A stretch of 53,045 bases of DNA from assembly GCA_022827885.1 (NCBI GenBank), contig JAJEIP010000045.1:1-53045 (forward strand), in the 5' to 3' direction. Positions 8,259 through 17,476 of this stretch are shown one piece after another (position 1 is the first letter of the stretch; the number at the start of each line of letters is the position of its first letter). The notes beneath the pieces were generated by a model. That model saw only the letters and a program-made list of their open reading frames with translations, was not told the DNA's origin and made no database searches. The translations under genes and the position numbers were made by a program. Source of the stretch: Candidatus Poribacteria bacterium. Its GTDB lineage: Bacteria > Poribacteria > WGA-4E > WGA-3G.

Positions 8259-9467
8259 ATGAACCATTCTTATATCTCTTCCCTTGCAATTTTTATCGTC
8301 AGTATCATGCTGCTGTTTTCCCTGTCTCTCCAGAGTGCTGCTACGACATTTTCCGGTCGCGTTGTTGATAGAGCAGGGCATCCGATTGCTGGGCTTACGG
8401 TGGTCCTCGTTCCCGTTGAGGACGGTCATGGCGCGTGGTTTCCAATTGAAGTGAATGCGTTTGAGTGGCCAGACGATCCGACGGCGTTCCAAACGGAAAC
8501 CGATGCAGAGGGGCGTTTCACCATTACCGATGCCATTGTCGGTCCCGTGTTATTAGCATTATTTCCGTATCATAAGCCAGAGGCACATATCTTAAAGGTT
8601 CAAATCGGCGACATGTTTCTCTATGCACCTGAAGAACCGTGGGGACGCGGCATCGTGTTTTCTGTGGAACCGGGAAAGTCCATTGAGGATGTTGAAGTCA
8701 CGGTGCAGCGGTTTCTACAACTCCGAGGGACAGTGCTGAAGATGGACGGAAGCCCACTCGTCAATGCACAACGGGTCAAGTTCAGGGTAAAGCAACTCAG
8801 TTTAGATGGGGAATACGATGGTAGAACGTCATGGGGCACAGAAACGGATGCCGAAGGGAATTTCGTGCAGTACATTCCCCCGTATGTGGATGGACCTATG
8901 TTTTACTTCATGTCTGTCACATGTGGGGCCGGAAGCGCACAATTGGATCCAATTGTGGTTAAACCTGGAGATCTAAGGCATGAGGCGGTCTTTACGTTCG
9001 AGACCCCGCTAATCCCTAATATGCCCGGGGACGCTGTCCCTCGTTTCCATGGTGGGCTTGACGCAACAGGCGTATGGATCGTCAATCCCGAAAATGGGCA
9101 TGCCTACAAAAAGATCCGTTTTAGCGGCGTAGAGGATGCTATCGCTCAAGCAGCGAAAGAAGACGCGCATCTGGTCGCGATTAACGATGCAACAGAGCAG
9201 CAATGGTTGGAGCAAGCCTTTTCCCCAATGCGAACTTTGATTGGACTCAACGATGTTGAAGCAGAGGGACAATGGCAGTGGCACACTGGGGAACCCGTCA
9301 CATATACCAATTGGGCACAGTATGAACCGCAGGATACTGACAACGGTGATGAAGATTACGTCATTATGATGGGTGATAAATGGATAGATATAGGTCCTGG
9401 AGACATCCGATGGCGTTTTATTCAGACGGTGCTTTTTGAGAAGGAAAAACCTCCTGTGCAGAAGTGA
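8259..9467 (+). CDS. exported C-type-lectin-like domain protein, paralogue 1
   Basis: 402 aa. The ATG at 8259 is chosen over an upstream in-frame start because AAAAGGAGA lies 8 bp before it and a signal peptide begins there (hydrophobic 'LAIFIVSIMLLFSLSLQSA'). Domains: a carboxypeptidase-regulatory-like beta-sandwich at about residues 34-130 ('GRVVDRAGHPIAGL', 'DAEGRFTITD'), a second beta-sandwich at about 150-255 ('TDAEGNFVQYI'), and a C-type-lectin-like domain from about residue 272 ('VNPENGHAYKK', 'IGLND', 'WHTGEPVTYTNW'). CTLDs of this form bind ligands or sugars, and no catalytic site is apparent. It is the first of four paralogues on this strand, behind a sigma-54 promoter. It is probably secreted or periplasmic; the ligand is unknown. 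Confidence 0.88.
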   Translation: MNHSYISSLAIFIVSIMLLFSLSLQSAATTFSGRVVDRAGHPIAGLTVVLVPVEDGHGAWFPIEVNAFEWPDDPTAFQTETDAEGRFTITDAIVGPVLLALFPYHKPEAHILKVQIGDMFLYAPEEPWGRGIVFSVEPGKSIEDVEVTVQRFLQLRGTVLKMDGSPLVNAQRVKFRVKQLSLDGEYDGRTSWGTETDAEGNFVQYIPPYVDGPMFYFMSVTCGAGSAQLDPIVVKPGDLRHEAVFTFETPLIPNMPGDAVPRFHGGLDATGVWIVNPENGHAYKKIRFSGVEDAIAQAAKEDAHLVAINDATEQQWLEQAFSPMRTLIGLNDVEAEGQWQWHTGEPVTYTNWAQYEPQDTDNGDEDYVIMMGDKWIDIGPGDIRWRFIQTVLFEKEKPPVQK

Positions 9468-9508
9468 GCATTGTGCGTTCACAAGGGATGTTTCATGGAG
9501 AGAAAACG

Positions 9509-10927
9509 ATGAAATATACAAATTCGAAAAGAAAAATTCTAATCTGTCGAATGATGGTGGCTACGCTTCTCATCAGTTTTGTTTCGGTGGGTGTTGCTCA
9601 GGAAGATACGGGGACTGTTACCGGGCGCGTTGTTGATCTGGATGGGAAGCCGGTTGCCGAGTTGCCGATATTTATTGCACCCCTTGATGATGATGGCGAT
9701 GGAAACATGTCGCCGGTGTTTTTACCGAATGAACACGCGCAGTTGCGTCGGGCGCGCACAGACCGAGAAGGTCAGTTTTCTATAACAGGTGTCCCCTCAG
9801 GTCCGGTATACATCGGTGCACTTCCTTATGACATAGATACACGCCTACCCAAGGACTTTGAAAACATTGTAGACGAGTTCACGTCGAAAGATTGGACGGA
9901 ACTTACACAAAACGATATAGATGCGTTCGTTTCCAGTAACTTCGGTATGGATCCAGAGGACTTTGAACCAGACGTTGAAATTTTGTCCCTCCGTATCCGA
10001 GGGATAACCTTATACCCGCGCTATGATTATGATGAAATCGCGTTCGGTCTCAAACCCGGCGCGCTTATAAAGAACGTAGAGGTCACGGTGCAGCCGCGGA
10101 TGCGAATTCGCGGACGTATCCTTTTCAAGGACGGAACGCCACTTGTCAATACACGCATCGGGCTCTACACTCGCTCTCGTAATGTGGATAATGCTGGTTC
10201 CAGCAGCGGCGGTGGTGACGTGTGGGTAGACGCTGACGGATACTTTACCCGCTATATAGATGAAAAAAATGATGCTGCATTCTACACGTTTTCTTTTGAA
10301 TATCAAAATCTTTCTGTGGAGGCTGACCCGATTCGTCTTGATCCGGGGGACCGATCCGACGGACTGACATTAACCTTTGACAGCGAACCGATTCCGCCCA
10401 AACGTCCCACTCAAAAAACGGAAACAGACGAGCCTGAACTATCTCCGCCTACACCAGAACTACCGTCGATACCAGCGTCTTCTTATGACGTGTGGGTCGT
10501 CAATCCCGAAAATGGGCACGCCTATAAAAGGGTTCACTGCGAAACTCGCGACGATGCCGTTGCCCAAGCCATTGAGGAGAAAGCACATCTCGTTGTGATT
10601 AATAACGAAAAAGAGCAGGCGTGGTTAGAGGCAGTTTTCGGTCATAAATTCTATTGGATAGGACTCAAACGCGTCCCCGCGACAGGCGCGCTTTCTAAAC
10701 GGACAAAAGAGTGGTGGCAATGGGACAACGATGATCCTATCACCTATGCAAACTGGGTAACCAACGATTTCTTTGCTGAGTCTTTAGATGCCAGTGAAAG
10801 GGACTATGTCGTTATGACCCTCCCTGATGGAAAGTGGTATGCGGTGAGTCCTGAAAGTGTTATCTGGCGTATGACAAAGATGGCGATCCTCGAAAAAGAT
10901 GGATTAGTGTCTACGATAGGGAAGTAG
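9509..10927 (+). CDS. exported C-type-lectin-like domain protein, paralogue 2
   Basis: 472 aa from the ATG at 9509, which has GGAGAG upstream and begins a signal peptide ('ILICRMMVATLLISFVSVGVAQ'). An in-frame GTG at 9464 overlapping the previous gene would put extra residues before the signal peptide and is less likely. The architecture matches paralogue 1: regulatory-like sandwich ('GRVVDLDGKPVAEL'), second sandwich ('FKDGTPLVNTRI', 'VDADGYFTRYI'), a Pro/Glu/Thr-rich linker near residues 300-325, then a lectin-like domain from about 328 ('NPENGHAYKR', 'FYWIGLKR', 'DPITYANW'). The first sandwich carries an acidic insertion of about 60 residues absent from its siblings. Confidence 0.88.
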   Translation: MKYTNSKRKILICRMMVATLLISFVSVGVAQEDTGTVTGRVVDLDGKPVAELPIFIAPLDDDGDGNMSPVFLPNEHAQLRRARTDREGQFSITGVPSGPVYIGALPYDIDTRLPKDFENIVDEFTSKDWTELTQNDIDAFVSSNFGMDPEDFEPDVEILSLRIRGITLYPRYDYDEIAFGLKPGALIKNVEVTVQPRMRIRGRILFKDGTPLVNTRIGLYTRSRNVDNAGSSSGGGDVWVDADGYFTRYIDEKNDAAFYTFSFEYQNLSVEADPIRLDPGDRSDGLTLTFDSEPIPPKRPTQKTETDEPELSPPTPELPSIPASSYDVWVVNPENGHAYKRVHCETRDDAVAQAIEEKAHLVVINNEKEQAWLEAVFGHKFYWIGLKRVPATGALSKRTKEWWQWDNDDPITYANWVTNDFFAESLDASERDYVVMTLPDGKWYAVSPESVIWRMTKMAILEKDGLVSTIGK

Positions 10928-10997
10928 GGTGTCTTTTCACGTTTCAGACGGTTCCGACGCCACGATAGACGGAACCAGCGATAAGGAAGTGTTTCTA

Positions 10998-12536
10998 TTG
11001 AAATATGTATTTTTAGGCGGCGCAGGCGAAGTCGGGGCATCGTGTTTGTTAGTATCCGTTGCTGATCGGAACATCCTCATCGATGCGGGGATTCGGGTCA
11101 ACGCGTCCGGTGAAGCCGCCCTGCCAGACTTCAAGACCCTCAGAGAGATGACATCGACGCTCGATGCGATCTTTATCTCTCATGCCCATGCCGATCACAT
11201 CGGTGCCCTGCCGTTGGTCCATCAGCTGTTCCCACAAACGCCGATCTATACCACCTTACCCACCCAACGGCTCTCCGGAGTGATGTTAAGCGATGCCGTG
11301 CGGGTGCAGGAATTCGGTGCGGAGAAACTCTTTAACCAAGAAGCCGTCGATACTGTCCTCTGGAAGATGGAAACGGTTGAAATGGGGATCTGGCATCCGC
11401 TCTGGGATGATTTCCGGTATCAGTTTCACGCTTCCGGACACGTCTTGGGTGCCGTCTCTATCCTCTTAGAGACCCCCGAAGGCAAGCTGCTTTATTCTGG
11501 AGATGTCTCGGCATTTAACCAGAACACCATCGACGGCATCAAGGATATTAGTTTTTTTAAACCGGATCTGATGTGGTGTGAGGCGACGTACGGTGCCTCT
11601 AATCATCCGTCCCGCAGTGAAGAAGAGAAACGGTTGGCAACATCGGTTGCAGAAGTCATTGAAGGGGGCGGTTCGGTGCTGATCCCATCTTTCGCGCTCG
11701 GACGCGCCCAAGAGATCATTTTGATCCTCAAGAAGATGCAAGAGGCGAAAACGATCCCGAAGTTCCCCGTCATCACCGACGGGTTAGTGAATGTGATCTG
11801 CTCGATTTATGAGTCGCTCCCGCCGCATCTGGGTACGAAACTTCACAATTACATTCTCAACTCCCGGCAGCCGATTTTCCATACCGCCTCGGTCCGAAAA
11901 GCGAAACCGGGTGAACGTGAAAAACTTCTCAATGATGGAAGACCGAAGTGTATTATTGCCTCATCTGGGATGCTAACGGGGGGTGCGTCTGTGTTTTATG
12001 CGACAGGACTGGCAGGTAACGAAAAAAACGCCATATTCCTCTCTGGCTACCAAGACGCGGAATCCCCTGGACGTAGACTACAGGAATTGAAATCCGGCGA
12101 TGAACTCCAGCTCGCGGATAAAACGGTGGAAGTCAAGTGTCGGATCGATCGTTTCGGTTTATCGGCACATTCCGACCAACAACAACTTATGAATATGATC
12201 CGCCAGGCTGCTCCGAAGGCACTTGCACTGGTGCATGCTGAACCTGAAGTCGCTGAGGCACTGCGGGAGCGGATCTATAAGGACTACATTATGTATTCGC
12301 CTATCAACGGGCAGGTAGAAGATGGAACACAGCGTCCACTCTGGCAACCCCCGGAGAAGAAGGTAAAACCCGAGACACCGCCCCCATTGGACTTTGATAT
12401 CGCCTTTGGAGAGGCGAATACCTTGCATATCCCTGATGAGATTGCCGATGTCGATCGCTGGAAGGCGTTCATTGAAGGTGAGCATACGGCGCGATTAAAG
12501 GGAGATGCGTTGATCATTCGAAAGCGAGAACCGTGA
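10998..12536 (+). CDS. metallo-beta-lactamase / beta-CASP RNA-processing nuclease
   Basis: A protein of the CPSF73/YSH1-like beta-CASP group. The metal site is complete: 'SHAHADHIGALPL' (HxHxDH), 'HASGHVLGA' and 'LYSGDVS'. The beta-CASP motifs follow: 'WCEATYG', 'RFGLSAHSDQ' and 'ALVHAEPEV'. Such enzymes are zinc-dependent endo/exoribonucleases. The chosen TTG start at 10998 (AAGGAAG 8 bp upstream) begins 'LKYVFLGGAGEVG', the usual beginning of the family. A GTG at 10929 would add 23 unlikely residues. The C-terminal 60-80 residues extend beyond the nuclease core. It sits between lectin-like paralogues 2 and 3 on the same strand, with no obvious link in function. Confidence 0.88.
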   Translation: MKYVFLGGAGEVGASCLLVSVADRNILIDAGIRVNASGEAALPDFKTLREMTSTLDAIFISHAHADHIGALPLVHQLFPQTPIYTTLPTQRLSGVMLSDAVRVQEFGAEKLFNQEAVDTVLWKMETVEMGIWHPLWDDFRYQFHASGHVLGAVSILLETPEGKLLYSGDVSAFNQNTIDGIKDISFFKPDLMWCEATYGASNHPSRSEEEKRLATSVAEVIEGGGSVLIPSFALGRAQEIILILKKMQEAKTIPKFPVITDGLVNVICSIYESLPPHLGTKLHNYILNSRQPIFHTASVRKAKPGEREKLLNDGRPKCIIASSGMLTGGASVFYATGLAGNEKNAIFLSGYQDAESPGRRLQELKSGDELQLADKTVEVKCRIDRFGLSAHSDQQQLMNMIRQAAPKALALVHAEPEVAEALRERIYKDYIMYSPINGQVEDGTQRPLWQPPEKKVKPETPPPLDFDIAFGEANTLHIPDEIADVDRWKAFIEGEHTARLKGDALIIRKREP

Positions 12537-12654
12537 ACCCTTCGGCGAAAATGGAATAACTTTTCGCATTCACATCCAGGGACTGTGTAAATAAGCCTTT
12601 ATATTAGCGAATCTGCTGTTCCGATTCATTATTATTGCAAAAGGAGAATTTACC

Positions 12655-13878
12655 GTGAAACTTCACAGTTTCAGACAAAATCTTGGATTACTTTTCTCAA
12701 TAACGACACTTTCCCTTCTGATATCATCACCTATCGTAGCACAGCAAGGGGCGCGGATTTCCGGACGCGTCGTTGACGAACTTGGGAGCCACGTTTCGAA
12801 TATTTCCGTCGTCGTCCTACCCCACGGTGAGATGGGCGGGCCACCGCAAATTGGATTCTTGCCCTTACAGCAAACATGGACCGATGCAGAGGGACGTTTT
12901 TCTCTCACAAACATTGGACAGGAATCGGTTACCTTGATCGTAGGTGATAGAGACAACGAGATGGAGGTGCTTTCTATTGAAATCGGGAAACTGAGCCTTT
13001 ATCCGATCCGTCACCCACATTTTGGTAAAATTAGGTTTTCACTGGAACCAGGAACCGAAATTGGAAACGTTGTCATTACAGTGAAGTTGGAGACGAAACC
13101 GCAGATTCGCGCACGGGTCGTTTTTGCTGACGGAACCTCACTTGCGAATGCTTCGATTTATAGGATCCTGCAATATAAAAACCTTGATGGAAGTCGCAGC
13201 GGGAGTTCAAGCGGTGCAGCGGATACCGATGCAGACGGATATTTTGTGGAAGACCTCGATGAAGAAGACGATTTGGGATTCTATGTGCTCGGGGTTGAAT
13301 ATGATGGACTCGTCGCAAAATCCGTTCCGTTCATGCTCTATGAGGGACAACCGCAAGTGCATCTGCTTTTGACGCTCAACGGCAATCTGAGCCCGCTAAC
13401 GCAACGCATGCCGGATCCCATAGAAATGGGTGCCGCATTGGCGAAGTTCCTCAATCCACAAGCAGTATGGGTGGTGAATCCCGCGAATCGACACGCTTAT
13501 AAACAAATTGATACTCACGGGATCACGGACGCAATCGCACAAGCGACTGGGGAGAATGCGTATCTTGTCGCGATTAACGATGCCTCGGAAGCCGACTGGA
13601 TACAGAAAATCTTCGGAAGAAAACAGTTTTGGATTGGACTCAACGATGTCGCCGAGGAGGGACGGTGGATGTGGGACAGCGGCGAACCTGTTACGTATAC
13701 CAATTGGGATCGGTATAGTGTAGAAGGCGGTAACACCAAGATGAAAGATTACGTCATCGTTGCATTTAGCGGTCAATGGCAGGCGGTTGAAGCAAGAAAT
13801 CCGCGAACCCGCCGTATCACAAAGGCGATTCTTGAAAAAGCAGCAACGCCTGTCAAAATACCCGCTGCGGACAATTAG
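12655..13878 (+). CDS. exported C-type-lectin-like domain protein, paralogue 3
   Basis: 407 aa starting at GTG 12655 with AAAAGGAGA upstream. A signal peptide ('LLFSITTLSLLISSPIVAQQ') leads to a regulatory-like sandwich ('GRVVDELGSHVSNISV', 'DAEGRFSLTN'), a second sandwich ('FADGTSLANASIY', 'TDADGYFVEDL') and a lectin-like domain from about residue 271 ('NPANRHAYKQ', 'FWIGLND', 'WDSGEPVTYTNW'). The last block is closest to paralogue 1. The leader (12537-12654) contains a GCGAAAA/TTTTCGC stem without a U-run. Confidence 0.88.
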   Translation: MKLHSFRQNLGLLFSITTLSLLISSPIVAQQGARISGRVVDELGSHVSNISVVVLPHGEMGGPPQIGFLPLQQTWTDAEGRFSLTNIGQESVTLIVGDRDNEMEVLSIEIGKLSLYPIRHPHFGKIRFSLEPGTEIGNVVITVKLETKPQIRARVVFADGTSLANASIYRILQYKNLDGSRSGSSSGAADTDADGYFVEDLDEEDDLGFYVLGVEYDGLVAKSVPFMLYEGQPQVHLLLTLNGNLSPLTQRMPDPIEMGAALAKFLNPQAVWVVNPANRHAYKQIDTHGITDAIAQATGENAYLVAINDASEADWIQKIFGRKQFWIGLNDVAEEGRWMWDSGEPVTYTNWDRYSVEGGNTKMKDYVIVAFSGQWQAVEARNPRTRRITKAILEKAATPVKIPAADN

Positions 13879-13902
13879 CTGGACTCCAAAGGAGAATTGA
13901 AT

Positions 13903-15207
13903 ATGAGTCGCCTGGATTTCACACGTTTTGTATGCCTCGTCGGAATTGCAGGATTCTGGTTCATCGCAGTAGTCCCGTGTATCGCGCAGGAAGATATGGG
14001 ATCGCTTTCGGGACGTGTCCTTGATATGGCGGATGAACCGATTGCTGACTTCACGATTGCCCTATCACCCGTTGTAATAGAGGACAGCGGAAGCATGCAT
14101 AGACCGATGGGACCTCCGCACCCGGGTTTTCTAACCGAAAAGACGGATGAAAACGGGGCATTCACGTTTACCGAAATTAAGCCTGGACCGTTGCAATTTC
14201 TGATACCCCCGCAGCAATTCAACTTTCAAGGTGATGATGAAATTGTTTCCACCAAAATCGGAGGTATGACGCTGTATCTGGACAGGCATGTGCCTTTCGG
14301 AAGTGTCACGTTCGGACTGCAGCCCGGGGGTGATGTTGAAAATGTCGAGGTTACGGTGCGACCCCGGATGCGGATTCGAGCGAGAGTCGTTTTTAAAGAT
14401 GGAACCCCTTTAGCCAACGCCTCCATTTCCAGAGAAATCAAAAGTGAGGACGCAGACGGGCGCGGCGAGGGACATTCCAGTGGAGGGGCTACTACGGATG
14501 CCGAGGGATACTTTATGCATTATATCCATAGGCATAATGATCCGGCGTTTTATACGGTGTTCGTTAGGTATGAGGGACTCTCCGCAAAGTCGGAGGAGTT
14601 CCTGATGGAACCGGGGGCACGTTATGATGACTTGGTCTTGACGCTTGACAGTCAAGTAACACCTAACGCGGAAACTTCTCCAGAGTCCGTCAAGTTGGCC
14701 CGACCGCCTATCCCCACAAAATCTGCTACGCCGAAGCCGCGTGTCCCGGTTCGACCGCTGCGGCTGCCAGACAATAAGACGGCATGGGTTGTGAATCCTG
14801 AAAATGGACACGCTTATGCAAAAATTCGGTGCAGAAGTCTTCAGGAAGCACGAGACCGAGCCGCCACCGAAGGCGCGTCTCTCGTCGCTATTAACGACGA
14901 AGCCGAGCAGAGATGGCTATCTGCTTTCTTTGGAAATTACCTCTATTGGATAGGACTCAGCAATGCCGAAGCAGAAGAGACGTGGGTATGGCATACCGAA
15001 GAACCTCTGACCTATACGAACTGGGGACCCGAAAATAGGTTTTTTCGGAGCATCTTCTCGGCAAAAGAAAAAAAAGGCGTTCTCATGACTTTTGTAGATG
15101 GAGAATGGCACGCCGTTGGTCCCGGCGACCTTTTCTGGGACAAAACCGGCATGGCGATCCTCGAAAAACTGGATGGGTTTGATGGGCCTTCTGTCGAAGA
15201 GAAATAA
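13903..15207 (+). CDS. exported C-type-lectin-like domain protein, paralogue 4
   Basis: 434 aa from the ATG at 13903, 8 bp after AAAGGAG; the gene follows paralogue 3 by 24 bp. The signal peptide contains 'VGIAGFWFIAVVPCIAQ'. Regulatory-like sandwich ('GRVLDMADEPIADF', 'DENGAFTFTE'), second sandwich ('FKDGTPLANASISRE', 'TDAEGYFMHYI'), a Pro/Lys-rich linker, then a lectin-like domain from about residue 294 ('NPENGHAYAK', 'YWIGLSNA', 'WHTEEPLTYTNW'). It closes the array; the convergent pyrB gene ends 8 bp downstream. Confidence 0.88.
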   Translation: MSRLDFTRFVCLVGIAGFWFIAVVPCIAQEDMGSLSGRVLDMADEPIADFTIALSPVVIEDSGSMHRPMGPPHPGFLTEKTDENGAFTFTEIKPGPLQFLIPPQQFNFQGDDEIVSTKIGGMTLYLDRHVPFGSVTFGLQPGGDVENVEVTVRPRMRIRARVVFKDGTPLANASISREIKSEDADGRGEGHSSGGATTDAEGYFMHYIHRHNDPAFYTVFVRYEGLSAKSEEFLMEPGARYDDLVLTLDSQVTPNAETSPESVKLARPPIPTKSATPKPRVPVRPLRLPDNKTAWVVNPENGHAYAKIRCRSLQEARDRAATEGASLVAINDEAEQRWLSAFFGNYLYWIGLSNAEAEETWVWHTEEPLTYTNWGPENRFFRSIFSAKEKKGVLMTFVDGEWHAVGPGDLFWDKTGMAILEKLDGFDGPSVEEK

Positions 15208-15215
15208 GAACCGCC

Positions 15216-16295
15216 TTATGAAAGTAAATTTCCGCAATACGCACAGGCGTGCAATTGGACATCCCCCTTAAACGTTTCACGTTCAGGTGTTAGATATGTC
15301 TCGTGATTCGTAACGCAGTTTGTGTTTTCACACGTCCGTGTAGCAGGAGCGATGTCTCGTTCTGGCGGTTGTGTTAAGATGAGTTGTTCGAGTCCCATCA
15401 GGCTGGCAATCAATGCCATCCGCACCGGTACTGCGTTCGCGGATTGCTCGAAATACGCCGCACGCGGATCGTCATCTAACTCATAGGCGAGTTCATTGAC
15501 ACGGGGAAGTGGATGCATAATCATTGCATCGGGTTTGGCATGCTTCATAACAGCTGCGTTCAACAGGTAGCTACCCCGGACGTCAGCCGCGTCCATATTC
15601 GGCGGGAGCCGTTCCTCCTGAAGTCTGTTGACGTAGATGACATCCAGCCTATCAATCACCTCTGTAATGCTTTCTACCTCAAGTGGTATCTGCCTATGGC
15701 ACTGTTCCAGTTGGGCGAGCACCCACGGTGGCATTTGTAAGGATTTCGGCGCAATATGAACCAGATTCCCACCAAATCGCGCCACTGAAAGGGCAAAAGA
15801 GTGTGCCGCTCGTCCGAACTGAAGATCCCCACAAATACCGACAGTTAATCCCTCTATCTGTGATTTTCGCTGTATAATGGTATACAGGTCCGCAAGTGCC
15901 TGTGTTGGGTGTGTATGACTTCCATCACCGCCGTTGATGACTGGGATGTGTGCGTGCTGGGCAATGACGCGCGCTGCACCTGCCCAATTGTGCCGAACGA
16001 CAATGAGATCGGCGTAGTTTGTTACCATCCGTGCGGTATCGGCAAGTGTCTCTCCTTTGGTAGCGGAAGTTGCTTGTGGATCGGCGAAGCCGAGGGTGCC
16101 ACCGTTAAGCCGTTCCATCGCACTTTCAAACGAAAGCCGGGTCCGCGTACTCGGTTCATAGAAAAGCGTTGCCAGCAGTTTACTTCGGCAGATGCCTGCC
16201 CATGTCTCCAGTTGCGACTGCATGCCTGCGGCGAGTCGAAAGATTTGTTCAATCTCAAAATTCGACAAATCGTCGAGTGTTACCAGATGCCTCAT
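15216..16295 (-). CDS. pyrB: aspartate carbamoyltransferase fused to a PyrI-type zinc knuckle
   Basis: 359 aa. The first ~308 residues are a complete ATCase catalytic chain: carbamoyl-phosphate loop 'FYEPSTRTR', 80s loop 'SATKGETLADT', 'DGSHTHPTQALADLY', and aspartate-site 'HPLPRVNE' with 'SANAVPVRMAL'. The extra C-terminus carries Cys322, Cys327, Cys351 and Cys354 in the pattern C-x4-C-x23-C-x2-C. This is the same spacing as the zinc domain of E. coli PyrI (Cys109, 114, 138, 141). The allosteric nucleotide-binding half of PyrI is absent. The product catalyses carbamoyl phosphate + aspartate to carbamoyl aspartate in UMP synthesis. It lies next to pyrD on the same strand, and a leader element copy precedes the ATG. 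Confidence 0.92.
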   Translation of the reverse strand: MRHLVTLDDLSNFEIEQIFRLAAGMQSQLETWAGICRSKLLATLFYEPSTRTRLSFESAMERLNGGTLGFADPQATSATKGETLADTARMVTNYADLIVVRHNWAGAARVIAQHAHIPVINGGDGSHTHPTQALADLYTIIQRKSQIEGLTVGICGDLQFGRAAHSFALSVARFGGNLVHIAPKSLQMPPWVLAQLEQCHRQIPLEVESITEVIDRLDVIYVNRLQEERLPPNMDAADVRGSYLLNAAVMKHAKPDAMIMHPLPRVNELAYELDDDPRAAYFEQSANAVPVRMALIASLMGLEQLILTQPPERDIAPATRTCENTNCVTNHETYLTPERETFKGDVQLHACAYCGNLLS

Positions 16296-16380
16296 TTTCC
16301 TTTTTTAATTTTCCTTGCGGTTCGGTCAGGCGGGTTTGACATTTGATGTGCCAATTCGTATATCCGCCTTCCATTTCATT
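16296..16380 (-). repeat. leader element copy B with upstream ORF (before pyrB)
   Basis: Minus strand: an ATG at 16379 opens MKWKADIRIGTSNVKPA, ending at TGA 16328-16326. The ORF lies inside the repeat AAGGCGGATATACGA...AAACCCGCC...GAACCGCAAGGAAAATTAA, which ends just before the pyrB ATG. AGGCGG and CCGCCT can pair. The rest of the gap to 16505 has no gene. Confidence 0.65.
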
Positions 16381-16505
16381 ACAGGCTTGGTTTTTGATCT
16401 TAGAAGATCAGTATCGCGGTTTTCAATTGGTATAGGAAGGTGAAAACACCAAGCAAAATACTCCAATACGTCTGTCACGATCTCTCTTATCCTGTAAGTC
16501 CTGAC

Positions 16506-17447
16506 TCAGGCAATTGTTGGCGGATCGACTTGCAAACTACCAACCAATTCCTTAATTGACCCTATATCTGCTTCTTTGAGGTAGGCGTGAAGACCTTTCA
16601 CAACCTCCATCGATGCCTGTGGATTGACGAAGTTGGCTGTCCCGACCGCCACGGCGGATGACCCAGCGATGAAGAATTCCACAGCGTCTGTTGCCGTCAT
16701 GATGCCCCCCATTCCAACGATCGGAATAGAGACGCTCTTATAAACCTCCCACACCAATCTTAATGCCACCGGCTTTATCGCGGGACCTGAGAGTCCACCT
16801 GTCACGTTTGCGAGTTCCGGTTTCCGGGTTTCCGCGTTAATCGCCATGCCGAGGAGCGTGTTGATCGCAGAGAGCGCGTTCGCACCGGCATCCTCAACAG
16901 CGCGAGCAATCAGCGTAATATCTGTGACGTTTGGGGAGAGTTTGACCAATATCGGTAGGTGGGTCTTCGCTCGGACTTCTGTGACGAGTTCGTGTGCCAA
17001 TGTCGCATCGACACCGAAACTCATACCACCACAATCTAAGTTCGGACAGGAGATATTCAGTTCTATACCCGCAACACCATCCGCACTGTTCAGTTTTTCA
17101 GTTACGATGAGGTATTCTTCAACCGTTTTGCCACAGACGTTAACAATCACCGGCACATCAAAATCACGCAGATAGGGGAGTTTCTCCGAAATGAAGCCAT
17201 CTACGCCGACGTTTTGGAGTCCGATCGCATTCAGCATGCCGGACGGGGTTTCCATGATGCGTTGCATCGGGTTGCCGGGCCACGGCACACTCGTAACGCC
17301 TTTAACGACCACCGCACCGAGCTGGTTCAGATCCACAAAGTTAACGTATTCACTACCGTAGCCGAATGTGCCAGATGCCGTCATGACAGGATTTCGCATC
17401 TGGATTCCGCCGATATTCACATTGAGTGATAAATCTGTTGCGTCCAT
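16506..17447 (-). CDS. pyrD: dihydroorotate dehydrogenase, class 1B type
   Basis: 313 aa from the ATG at 17447. The frame is open back to 17543, but that would overlap the upstream membrane gene and add residues foreign to the family. Family marks: 'NPVMTASGTFGYGSEY', 'MQRIMETPSGMLNAIGLQN', 'NISCPNLDCGGMSFG' (the Cys after NISCPN is the class 1 catalytic base position), 'VKLSPNVTDI', 'NTLLGMAIN', 'GGLSGPAIKPVALRLV', 'IPIVGMGGI' and 'GSSAVAVGTANF'. It oxidises dihydroorotate to orotate with FMN. Class 1B enzymes normally pair with PyrK, and no pyrK is seen here. Confidence 0.93.
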   Translation of the reverse strand: MDATDLSLNVNIGGIQMRNPVMTASGTFGYGSEYVNFVDLNQLGAVVVKGVTSVPWPGNPMQRIMETPSGMLNAIGLQNVGVDGFISEKLPYLRDFDVPVIVNVCGKTVEEYLIVTEKLNSADGVAGIELNISCPNLDCGGMSFGVDATLAHELVTEVRAKTHLPILVKLSPNVTDITLIARAVEDAGANALSAINTLLGMAINAETRKPELANVTGGLSGPAIKPVALRLVWEVYKSVSIPIVGMGGIMTATDAVEFFIAGSSAVAVGTANFVNPQASMEVVKGLHAYLKEADIGSIKELVGSLQVDPPTIA

Positions 17448-17476
17448 TGGATATAAATCGAGAGAGGTTTGTAGCT

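Noticed and set aside
15083-15280. Minus-strand 65-codon frame between paralogue 4 and pyrB
   Set aside because: Overlaps both gene ends in other frames and has no features.
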